NCBI GenBank assembly: GCA_964394085.1
Contig: CAYMWF010000144.1
Coordinates: 1 to 6,905 of the forward strand
Reading direction: 5' to 3'
DNA: 6,905 nucleotides
Source: CAYMWF01 sp964394085 [NCBI: uncultured Gemmatimonadota bacterium]
GTDB lineage: Bacteria; GCA-2686955; CAYMWF01
Part shown: positions 1 through 6,180 of the stretch, one piece after another
Layout: each line of letters opens with the position of its first letter
Position numbering within the stretch: the stretch's first letter is position 1
Notes under the pieces: model-generated
The model's database searches: none
What the model saw: only the letters and a program-made list of their open reading frames with translations
Told to the model about the DNA's origin: nothing
Made by a program: the position numbers and the translations under genes

Positions 1-1238
1 CCAAGATCCAGAGCGCGGTTGATGCAGGGTGATCCGCCGGAGAGATGAACGTCCGGGTCATCGCCCCACGGATATTCGAACAGCGGATCTTCGTAATAAT
101 CATCCTTTCCGGGGATAGTGGACCCCATGTAGTTAGCTGGATAATTGTTCCAGAAATCGTTGTTGAACAGCTCCGGGTTGGAATAGTGGTCATCAGTGTA
201 AATTGCCCCGCCGATCCTGGATCCGGCTATGATATTGTTTCCGATTTTCGGACTCGAATTTTCCAGGACGACGATGGAACCACCGATGAGCTGAGACTCG
301 TTCTTGAAAAAGGTGTTGAAATACATATCCACGTCGCAGTGATTGTTCAGAACGATTCCGCCACCGAGATTTCCCGCAAAATTACTTGTCAGGATATTAT
401 TGACAATGAAAGGCCGGCTCTGGTTATAGATATACATACCTCCGCCATGAAACATGGCGAAATTGTTGGTTATCTTGTTTCCCTCCACGGACGGGCTGCA
501 CCTGTCGAAGATACCTATGGCGCCGCCATAATCGGCAATATTGTTCTCGAAGTTGTTATTGACGATCTGGGGTTCGGCATAGATTTCGTAACAGAGTAAA
601 CCACCTCCGCGATTAAGCGACATGTTGCCCGATATCAGGTTGCCATTGATCGGAGGGGCGGACTGATAGCAGGCTATACCGGCGCCGTCCTCAGCGATGT
701 TGTCCTCGATGACATTGTCTATCAATTCGGCATTCGTAGTATGGTCGACATATATTCCACCGCCCCAGTTAAAAGCGAAATTACCCGTAATGACGTTGTT
801 TCTTATACTCGAGGTTGTGTTATTGCCAATAAAGATACCCCCGCCCGCCTGCGCGGTTCCATTGAGGATCGTAAAGCCGTCTATCGTCACCAGGTCAACG
901 CCGTTGCCGCCGCGTCGTCCTCCCCCTTGCCCTTTCTTCTTTATAATCGTCACAGCACGGCCGCTGCCGTTGCCATCGATTTCCGTCAGGGCAGGTCCAC
1001 CGACTGATCGAACGGTCAGTTCTCTGTGTTTTATCGTAATGTTCTCATTATAGGTATATGGATGCACCAGAATGGTATCCCCTTCCGCAGCGTCATCCAC
1101 GGCATCCTGGATGTGGGTATACTGCGCTCCGCCTTCACCATCCACCGTTAGAACACGATCGAGAGCCTCGACACCCTTCGGTACCAGGAACGAGAAGACT
1201 GCAATCAGGAGGATTGTACTTGCTTTTTTTGTATTCAT
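1..1238 (-). CDS. Secreted right-handed parallel beta-helix repeat protein, C-terminus beyond left edge
   Basis: I translated this frame by hand: it is open from ATG at 1238 to the window edge, 412 full codons with no stop. The start is set by GGGAGG at 1245-1250, 6 bases before ATG. Residues 1-25 form a signal peptide (KK, hydrophobic core, VEA cleavage site). Residues 30-95 match the usual lead-in of this family (YTHIQDAVDDAAEGDTILV, then TVRSVGGP). From residue 132 there are nine coils, each opening with a GG[GA]I-like motif at residues 132, 159, 185, 211, 238, 265, 292, 319 and 343, each with an NxIxxN or NxFxxN segment. SPCIN near residue 403 is the usual end-cap motif, so a short tail or sorting domain may follow outside the window. 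A basic Gly-rich insert occupies residues 100-113. Such helices bind or cleave polysaccharide or act as adhesins; no catalytic residues could be assigned. Fold confident, function unknown. Confidence 0.92.
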   Translation of the reverse strand, partial: MNTKKASTILLIAVFSFLVPKGVEALDRVLTVDGEGGAQYTHIQDAVDDAAEGDTILVHPYTYNENITIKHRELTVRSVGGPALTEIDGNGSGRAVTIIKKKGQGGGRRGGNGVDLVTIDGFTILNGTAQAGGGIFIGNNTTSSIRNNVITGNFAFNWGGGIYVDHTTNAELIDNVIEDNIAEDGAGIACYQSAPPINGNLISGNMSLNRGGGLLCYEIYAEPQIVNNNFENNIADYGGAIGIFDRCSPSVEGNKITNNFAMFHGGGMYIYNQSRPFIVNNILTSNFAGNLGGGIVLNNHCDVDMYFNTFFKNESQLIGGSIVVLENSSPKIGNNIIAGSRIGGAIYTDDHYSNPELFNNDFWNNYPANYMGSTIPGKDDYYEDPLFEYPWGDDPDVHLSGGSPCINRALDL

Positions 1239-1311
1239 TACTTGCCTCCCATGGCTGAACATTTTATATTTATCATTAAAATACGTTGATCGGTATTGAC
1301 GCACAATTCGG

Positions 1312-1327
1312 TCAAAAGACCTTTTGA
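1312..1327. repeat. Perfect short inverted repeat in divergent intergenic region
   Basis: TCAAAAG and CTTTTGA are exact reverse complements separated by AC, giving a 16-base near-palindrome. It sits in the AT-rich region between the two divergent beta-helix genes, downstream of the minus-strand promoter candidate at 1465-1492. The shape suits a dimeric regulator's operator, but 7-base arms in AT-rich DNA can arise by chance. The role is inference only. Confidence 0.3.
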
Positions 1328-1451
1328 ATAATTATTCTTCTTTACGTTCATGTTTTTGAATATCGGTAGACATAAAAGGAAAATAAGGAATATTTTACAA
1401 AAATGCAGAATAATTTGCTCACTTTTCGAGCAATCGACGGATGGCCCCCTG

Positions 1452-1481
1452 TTGAACATGCTTTATTATAAACTATATCAT
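1452..1481 (+). promoter_or_regulatory. Weak promoter candidate facing the plus-strand beta-helix gene
   Basis: TTGAAC (1452-1457), an 18-base spacer and TATCAT (1476-1481) resemble a sigma70 promoter on the plus strand. If used, transcription would start near 1488, after the ATG at 1458. Translation would then need a start further downstream, where no ATG, GTG or TTG exists before the signal-peptide core. This conflicts with the assigned start, so the site is weakly supported. Confidence 0.2.
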
Positions 1482-3056
1482 CATCAAATCAAATCTGTTA
1501 GACGATATTCAATTTCAGGCGGTATATTTAAGATTATAAAAAAACTGTTCAAATCCTGGGCATTCATTTTCTGCTTATTCCCCGGTTTACTCATCGCCGG
1601 CCCTGTCCAAAATAACCGAACTAATCTGCCCAGCGGGGGAAATGCGGAACCGCCGAGCGCGGATTCGACCCTGGTTCGAGGAATCATCAGCGGCTACCAG
1701 GTCTGGAACTCCGAGAGTAATCCATATGTGCTCGCGGGTGATCTCTTTGTGACTGAATCCGCGACACTCGAAATCAATGAAGGTGTAAAGATTCTGGCAA
1801 AAGCATCTCCTGTGTCCCGGAACAAGCCTGACCACAAGGAAGGTTTCGCTATCTTTGTATACGGTACCCTGATGTGCCGCGGGACAGCCGGGAGCCCGGT
1901 CGAGATGATTCCCCTGGGAAATGAACCGGAACCCGGTTGCTGGGGCGGCATACGGTTCGGGGATTCCAGCGTAGATGCATCGTTCGATACCTGCGGCGCT
2001 TATTCAAGCGGCTCGATAGTCGAATGGACGAACGTTTCCTATGCAGGCTCCAGCGCGGTTCTTTGCAGGAGGAGCTCTCCCTACATACATAACTGCAGCT
2101 TCACTCAGAACATTGCTTACCGTGATCAAGGCGATCCGCAGGTTGTCGACCCTTACGCAAAACCCGACGAGAGAATAAAAGGAGGAGCGATTTTCCTTTT
2201 CCGGCCGGATTCGGATACAAGAATCGAAGAGTGTACTTTCAGCAGAAATTTCTCAAGACACATGGGCGGCGCCATCGCTGTTATCGAATCGTTTGACGTT
2301 CCCGTCTCGATCGCTGACTGCGTTTTCGACAGTAATAAAGCTGAACTTTCTGGTGGTGGTGCTATCCGCCTTCTTGGCTCTTCCGTGGATATTTCCAACT
2401 GCCTGTTTACGGGAAATTCAGCCATTAAAGGAGGTGCAATCCATACGTCTTATCATGGGACAGGCACCTTCAAATCAAATATTTTTTCAGGGAATCATGC
2501 CTACCAGGTGGGCGGCGGCATCTTCATCGCCCACCGATCCTCGCCATTGGTATCCGATAATACTTTCCTGAACAATTATGCAGTTTTTGCCGCAAGGGGC
2601 GGCGCATTGGCGCTGTGGGATCATGTCTGCCCGGAAATTGCTTCAAATCTGATAACGGGGAATTCCTCGAGCGGGGGAAGCGCGATTGCCTGCTATCTTC
2701 TGGACAGGTGCGAATTGGGTCATGCAAATATCCATGACAACGAAATTCGCGATAATATCAGCGCCGGCGGCAGAATCAATACCGCCATCCTTCTGGTAGA
2801 TACGGATTACCTCGAGATGAGGGATAACACCATAGTAAATCCATCGGAAGAATTTGAAATCCACTGCAAATATTATATTTCTGATGAACCGTCGGAAAGC
2901 ATTATAAACGCTGACGCTAATTTCTGGGGAGAAATAGATCTGGACCAGCTCGAATCCAGGATATTCCATCATCCCGACAGCCTCAATCTTCCAACGATCG
3001 ATTACACACCCACAAATACCGGCATAGGCAACAATACAGCTCTTATTCATCAATAG
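1458..3056 (+). CDS. Secreted beta-helix protein with Pmp-like GGAI/FxxN repeats
   Basis: Numbering is from the chosen ATG at 1458, giving 532 residues. Residues 25-48 carry a basic stretch (KIIKKLFK) and hydrophobic core ending LLIAG, a signal peptide with an unusually long n-region. Residues 73-170 follow the common lead-in: GYQVW, SNPYVLAGDLFV, LEINEGVKI, YGTLMCRGT, GCWGGIRF. Seven coils follow, with GG[GA]I-type motifs at residues 242, 270, 300, 325, 352, 381 and 407 and FxxN motifs FSRN, FDSN, FTGN, FSGN and FLNN. NFWGE near residue 488, then IDYTP, form the standard end cap; a 14-residue tail follows. No autotransporter barrel or YPNPF sorting domain is seen. An ATG at 1350 is in frame (568 residues), but neither start has a good ribosome binding site. 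Likely a surface adhesin or glycan-binding protein; no enzyme activity could be assigned. It is divergent from the left beta-helix gene and convergent with the protease. Confidence 0.88.
   Translation: MLYYKLYHHQIKSVRRYSISGGIFKIIKKLFKSWAFIFCLFPGLLIAGPVQNNRTNLPSGGNAEPPSADSTLVRGIISGYQVWNSESNPYVLAGDLFVTESATLEINEGVKILAKASPVSRNKPDHKEGFAIFVYGTLMCRGTAGSPVEMIPLGNEPEPGCWGGIRFGDSSVDASFDTCGAYSSGSIVEWTNVSYAGSSAVLCRRSSPYIHNCSFTQNIAYRDQGDPQVVDPYAKPDERIKGGAIFLFRPDSDTRIEECTFSRNFSRHMGGAIAVIESFDVPVSIADCVFDSNKAELSGGGAIRLLGSSVDISNCLFTGNSAIKGGAIHTSYHGTGTFKSNIFSGNHAYQVGGGIFIAHRSSPLVSDNTFLNNYAVFAARGGALALWDHVCPEIASNLITGNSSSGGSAIACYLLDRCELGHANIHDNEIRDNISAGGRINTAILLVDTDYLEMRDNTIVNPSEEFEIHCKYYISDEPSESIINADANFWGEIDLDQLESRIFHHPDSLNLPTIDYTPTNTGIGNNTALIHQ
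1465..1492 (-). promoter_or_regulatory. Candidate sigma70-type promoter for the left beta-helix gene
   Basis: On the minus strand TTGATT (plus 1487-1492) is followed by a 16-base spacer and a perfect TATAAT (plus 1465-1470). Transcription would start near 1458 and leave an untranslated leader of about 220 bases before the ATG at 1238. The leader would contain the 1312-1327 inverted repeat and a 73-codon ORF ending in a TAATG overlap with the gene. The site overlaps the coding start assumed for the divergent plus-strand gene, so the two cannot be fully independent. Confidence 0.4.
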
Positions 3057-3058
3057 AA

Positions 3059-3087
3059 AAACCCCGGAATCAAATTCTCCGGGGTTT
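3059..3087. terminator. Bidirectional rho-independent terminator
   Basis: AAACCCCGGA (3059-3068) and TCCGGGGTTT (3078-3087) form a perfect 10-bp stem with a 9-base loop. The plus strand then continues TTTCTTC and further T-rich sequence; on the minus strand the stem is followed by TTTTTC-type sequence. It lies 2 bases past the plus-strand beta-helix stop and 15 bases past the protease stop, so it probably ends both convergent transcripts. Confidence 0.88.
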
Positions 3088-3102
3088 CTTCTGTATTGTT
3101 TT

Positions 3103-4698
3103 TTAATTCAGTGTGAATACCGACGGATCGCTTACCGATATTATGCCGCCTGAAGAATCGCGGGCTTCGACTTCCCATGTATAGTCACCGGCTCCAAGAC
3201 CGGCCCAGGCGTTGGCAGGAGGGAAGAAAACCGAACCGGATACGCCGAGAGAGTAGTGCGCTCCGTTCGGGAATTTGACATTCAGCTTATAAGCTGCTGC
3301 TTCGGGAACCTCGCTCCACTTGAATCCGAAAGTGGCGCTCTGGAAAGGAATAGCCCCGTCGGGAGGCATGATCAGGTGCGGAACCGACATGTCGGGCTCG
3401 TCGGCAATCAGCGCCTCGTAAGCATCAATGCGGCCATGACCGAATTTCTCGTCCCAGCCGTCGGGACCCAGGTCTACACCTGTCTGGTCGATTATCAGCC
3501 TGACGGCGTCTCTGCTGAGGGCGGGATTCTGTGAAATCAGGAGCCCCGCAAGGCCGGATACATGGGGACACGCCATCGAGGTGCCGCTCATCGGTAAATA
3601 ATCCTGTCCAAAACCCAGGTAGCCGCAAACGGTGGACATGATATTCGCGCCCGGCGCACTCGCCTCGAGGTGGGGACCGTAAGACGAGAAGTAGGCCAGC
3701 AAATCGTACGAGTTAGTGGCGCCGATGGCCGCCGTATATGGATGCGCCGCAGGCCACATGATCGGATTTCCCTGCATACCTGAATTACCTGATGCAGCCA
3801 CAAGCACCACCCCCGCATCATGGGCATACTTGTAAGTTGTCAAATCCGCCGTGCTGGTGCCGCCGCCCCCGTAACTCATGCTGATCACATGGGCTCCGTT
3901 GTCCACGGCATAAACGACCGCGTCAAGAATATCGCTCGCATGCCCGAAACCGATTATTCCCCCCAGCGCTCGGACCGGCATTATTTTGACACCGGGCGCA
4001 ACTCCTACTACTCCTATGCCGTTATTGGTCGCTGCGGCTACAATGCCCGCGCAGTGGGTTCCGTGCCCCGTATCGTCCGAGGGGTCTGAATCCTCTTTGC
4101 CCACCGGAGGAAGGAAACCGTCTCCGCGGAAATCGTAGCCGTAAACGTCATCGACATATCCGTTGGCGTCATCGTCGATATCGTTATTCGGAATTTCGTC
4201 TTCGTTTACCCAGAACTGACCTTCGAGGTCGGGATGGTTCAGCTTGGCGCCCGTATCCACGATCGCCACGACGACATCCGAAGATCCGTATTCTATTTCC
4301 CACGCATCGCTGGCGCGGATTTTCATCATTCCATACTGATCGCCGTACAGCGGGTCATTCGGCTCGAAAAACACTTTCAGGATTTCGTTTCGCTCCACCG
4401 CCCTTACTTCCGGATACGAATCGAGTTCGAAAATAGCGGTGGCGGCATCGACTCCCGGATGCGGCTTGGCGACAACGATCCTGACCGGATCTATCGTATT
4501 GATAGTTTCCATACCTGACGAAAGCACGATGTCGCGAGCCGCTTCCAAAGATACCTCCCGATCGAAAGTCACCATGTAAGTCGGTTCGAAACCGAGCTCA
4601 TCCACATCTAAAAAAGCTCCTGAGACGGGCACCGCCAGCGCCAGGAGCATGATTGCCATTCCCATTACGGAATTAGGGCACGTGGTTCTGTAACTCAT
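3103..4698 (-). CDS. Secreted S8 family (subtilisin-like) serine peptidase with C-terminal Fn3-like domain
   Basis: The 531-residue product has a signal peptide (residues 1-28, ending VSGA), an inhibitor-I9-like propeptide (about 41-110, beginning YMVTF) and a subtilisin catalytic domain (about 118-430). The triad is complete: Asp148 in VAIVDTG, His212 in GHGTHCAG and Ser374 in SGTSMACPHVSG, with oxyanion Asn305 in AASGNSG. An Asp/Asn-rich segment at 165-190 (NNDIDDDANGYVDD) is typical of thermitase-like members and is probably a calcium site. Residues 438-531 form a fibronectin-III-like domain (PPDGA, FGFKW, AAAYKLNV, GDYTWEVEA), after which the protein stops with no sorting domain. The ATG at 4698 was chosen over the upstream in-frame ATG at 4746 because GGAGGA sits 4 bases before it and the signal peptide then has normal length. 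Predicted role: extracellular proteolysis or maturation of surface proteins. It appears intact; its natural substrate is unknown. Confidence 0.95.
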   Translation of the reverse strand: MSYRTTCPNSVMGMAIMLLALAVPVSGAFLDVDELGFEPTYMVTFDREVSLEAARDIVLSSGMETINTIDPVRIVVAKPHPGVDAATAIFELDSYPEVRAVERNEILKVFFEPNDPLYGDQYGMMKIRASDAWEIEYGSSDVVVAIVDTGAKLNHPDLEGQFWVNEDEIPNNDIDDDANGYVDDVYGYDFRGDGFLPPVGKEDSDPSDDTGHGTHCAGIVAAATNNGIGVVGVAPGVKIMPVRALGGIIGFGHASDILDAVVYAVDNGAHVISMSYGGGGTSTADLTTYKYAHDAGVVLVAASGNSGMQGNPIMWPAAHPYTAAIGATNSYDLLAYFSSYGPHLEASAPGANIMSTVCGYLGFGQDYLPMSGTSMACPHVSGLAGLLISQNPALSRDAVRLIIDQTGVDLGPDGWDEKFGHGRIDAYEALIADEPDMSVPHLIMPPDGAIPFQSATFGFKWSEVPEAAAYKLNVKFPNGAHYSLGVSGSVFFPPANAWAGLGAGDYTWEVEARDSSGGIISVSDPSVFTLN

Positions 4699-4702
4699 TT
4701 TC

Positions 4703-4708
4703 TCCTCC
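4703..4708 (-). promoter_or_regulatory. Ribosome binding site that fixes the peptidase start
   Basis: GGAGGA on the minus strand lies 4 bases before the ATG at 4698. It overlaps another in-frame ATG (ATGGAGGAG), which therefore cannot use it. The esterase gene has an almost identical site (AAGGAGGAGAAAAG) before its ATG. Confidence 0.8.
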
Positions 4709-4763
4709 ATGAATAGAATACCTCTATCTGTCGTGTGCAGATGCATTAAAAGTCTGCCGGAAA

Positions 4764-4792
4764 ATTATAACCAGATTATCCCGGTCTCACAA
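4764..4792 (-). promoter_or_regulatory. Sigma70-type promoter of the peptidase gene
   Basis: On the minus strand TTGTGA (plus 4787-4792), a 17-base spacer and a perfect TATAAT (plus 4764-4769) precede the peptidase ATG. The start of transcription would fall near 4757, giving a leader of about 60 bases. The rest of the gap between the esterase stop and this promoter (4793-4960) shows no gene and no clear terminator. Confidence 0.6.
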
Positions 4793-4960
4793 ATTTTCCA
4801 TCCGCGAAACGGGTCGATCACGATTAGATTAGTGAGTTATCATACAGCAGGATTTCTCGAGCGGTATTTTGATGCCTGGACCTATTTTATCCTGGAAAGC
4901 GAAAACGAGTTCTGCTCAACGGTACGTTATGACTCCTCTGTCGACCCTCATGGTTATTCG

Positions 4961-5854
4961 TTATTCCTTCGGATGCGCATAGAAATACTCGATTACGTAC
5001 CGGTTGAAACCCGTGAATGTCAGAAATGGAATGTGACCACTTCCTATCATCGTCCACAGCTCACTCGAACCGTTGGGGAGGCAACCCTGGTCGGCGACTG
5101 CAACCACGGTCTCGGGGCCGGGCACCAGTAGATCGAGATTCAGCCTTTCTTCGAGAATGTCGACATGGCGGTCGCACTCATTGAAAACCAGCCATTGAAA
5201 AGATAATTCGATAGCTCCCGGATATCCGAAAATCGGAATCTCGCTTCCATCGTAGTATATCGACTCGTCCTCGGTTCCGTGAATACGCAGCGTGTGGATC
5301 GGTTCCGAGGGAGAGCAGTTATCGAAATTGTTATAACTCGAGCCCGCAAGGCTGGCGATAGCTGCAATCAGGGGGGCGTGATCGCATGCCATACGATGAG
5401 CCATGAAGCCCCCGTTAGAGTGACCTACGATATAGACACGCTTTTCATCGATGTTGCCGATTCTGCTGATTTCATCGATGATCTCAAGCAGGTAGCCTGA
5501 ATCATCGATCCCGGTGCCGTAAAAGTCGCAACAGGCGGGCATTGCGTTCCAGAACCGGTTGCCGAAAAGGTCGACAGTTCCATCCGGATAGGTGAAGATA
5601 TAATTATACTCATCCGCAATCCGCTTGAACCGCATATATCCTTCCTGTTCGGCGCCGCTGCTGCCGTATCCATGCAGAAGCATCACCAGCGGAGTCGGAA
5701 CCTCCGGGTCATAGCCGGAAGGCACGAAGACCGGCACATCTCCCCTTCCGACATCGATGTAGATTTCCACCCCTGCATAAGCCTGGCTGCAAAACAAGCC
5801 AGAAAGTATCGCGACGAGAGCGATGATGTTTCGTGAACCGGTCCTGGTGATCAT
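4961..5854 (-). CDS. Secreted PHB depolymerase/feruloyl esterase-like alpha/beta hydrolase
   Basis: The 297-residue product has a signal peptide ending QAYA (cleavage after residue 27) and one alpha/beta-hydrolase domain. Visible landmarks are the oxyanion strand LVMLLHGYGSSG (56-67), the family signature WNAMPACCDFYG...DDSGYL (102-122), nucleophile Ser146 in GHSNGG followed by MAHRMAC, Asp196 in HGTEDES, and His274 in GSGHIPF. This order and spacing fit the LpqC/poly(3-hydroxybutyrate) depolymerase group (COG3509-type, also CE1 feruloyl esterases). It should hydrolyse ester bonds outside the cytoplasm; sequence alone does not separate polyester from feruloyl or acetyl-xylan substrates. Cysteines at 108, 109, 157, 180, 227 and 258 suggest disulfides. 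The ATG at 5854 has AAGGAGGA 6 bases upstream (5861-5868). No substrate-binding or sorting domain is attached. Catalytic domain appears complete. Confidence 0.93.
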   Translation of the reverse strand: MITRTGSRNIIALVAILSGLFCSQAYAGVEIYIDVGRGDVPVFVPSGYDPEVPTPLVMLLHGYGSSGAEQEGYMRFKRIADEYNYIFTYPDGTVDLFGNRFWNAMPACCDFYGTGIDDSGYLLEIIDEISRIGNIDEKRVYIVGHSNGGFMAHRMACDHAPLIAAIASLAGSSYNNFDNCSPSEPIHTLRIHGTEDESIYYDGSEIPIFGYPGAIELSFQWLVFNECDRHVDILEERLNLDLLVPGPETVVAVADQGCLPNGSSELWTMIGSGHIPFLTFTGFNRYVIEYFYAHPKE

Positions 5855-5904
5855 CTTTTCTCCTCCTTGACGGGCTTCAGTTAAAATCGTTTCCCGTTCC
5901 CGAT

Positions 5905-5933
5905 ATTATAACCCTTCTCGAACCGGCTTTCCC
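5905..5933 (-). promoter_or_regulatory. Promoter candidate of the esterase gene
   Basis: A perfect TATAAT (plus 5905-5910, minus strand) lies 51 bases before the esterase ATG. The sequence at the -35 distance (GGGAAA, plus 5928-5933) is a poor match, so activation or another sigma factor may be involved. The box sits in GGTTATAAT, identical to the peptidase promoter. Confidence 0.45.
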
Positions 5934-6180
5934 GAATACAGTGGTAATCGCCGAAAAGGCTACACCTTTGGACGAAGCAAAAAAAAGCCATCAGCACCTT
6001 CCCGATTTCGACCATTAAGAAAAACTCGAGGGGAGCTGGGTGGGAAAAGGCGGAAGGGTAGATTGAGAAAATGAACCGTTAAACGTAATTAGCGACCACT
6101 TTGGGTATAAATGCCGGCTGGAAAGCCGGAATCCCCTCGTACACCGATCAGGCTTCCATGTCTCGCCATTCAAAGGAAAT
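5934..6180. other. Non-coding gap with purine/G-rich tract and hairpin
   Basis: No credible gene lies between the esterase promoter and the stop codon of the right-edge gene. The gap holds a purine-rich stretch (about 6028-6075) with G-runs at 6030-6033, 6038-6040, 6042-6044 and 6056-6058, the hairpin at 6114-6129, and an 8-base inverted repeat, CGAGGGGA (6027-6034) with TCCCCTCG (6132-6139), that would enclose the hairpin. I could not match it to a known riboswitch, tRNA or other RNA family. No strong terminator for the right-edge gene is evident; the minus-strand hairpin AAAGG/CCTTTT near 5955-5969 is a weak possibility. Confidence 0.5.
6114..6129. repeat. Perfect GC-rich hairpin, REP-like candidate
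   Basis: CCGGCT-GGAA-AGCCGG forms a 6-bp stem with a 4-base loop. Flanking GGG at 6103-6105 and CCCC at 6133-6136 can extend it imperfectly. It resembles the short 'GCGGGAATCC'-type palindromes scattered between genes in many bacteria. As a minus-strand terminator it is weak, because only CATTTATA follows. Confidence 0.4.

Noticed and set aside
45-599. 184-codon plus-strand ORF
   Set aside because: It is antisense to the left beta-helix gene, whose minus-strand frame shows a clear signal peptide and repeats; the plus-strand product has no recognisable domain or ribosome binding site.
1-800. CRISPR-like or tandem DNA repeat
   Set aside because: The roughly 81-base periodicity comes from protein coils; the DNA units are diverged, with only short similar words and no identical repeats or unique spacers.
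1223-1545. Phase variation through A7 runs at the start of both beta-helix genes
   Set aside because: Seven-base A runs (1224-1230 on the minus strand; near 1537-1543 on the plus strand) are short and encode Lys codons normal for signal peptides; both frames are intact, so there is no evidence of switching.
4699-4746. Longer peptidase N-terminus starting at 4746
   Set aside because: It would put 16 extra residues before the signal peptide and ignore the strong GGAGGA located 4 bases before ATG 4698.
4709-5131. 140-codon plus-strand ORF covering the esterase-peptidase gap
   Set aside because: Half of it is antisense to the esterase C-terminus, it lacks a ribosome binding site, and its product shows no domain. 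Also rejected: plus-strand ORFs inside the peptidase (3820-4089, 4234-4518) and minus-strand ORFs inside the plus beta-helix gene (2153-2425, 2643-3053).
5818-5854. Lipoprotein signal in the esterase
   Set aside because: Cys22 is preceded by Leu-Phe, which does not fit a lipobox; the QAYA site is a better signal peptidase I site.
6100-6140. tRNA-like anticodon arm (CTGGAAA loop)
   Set aside because: A 7-base anticodon loop would put non-pairing bases in the stem, and no T-arm GGTTCGA, D-arm or acceptor stem is present on either strand.
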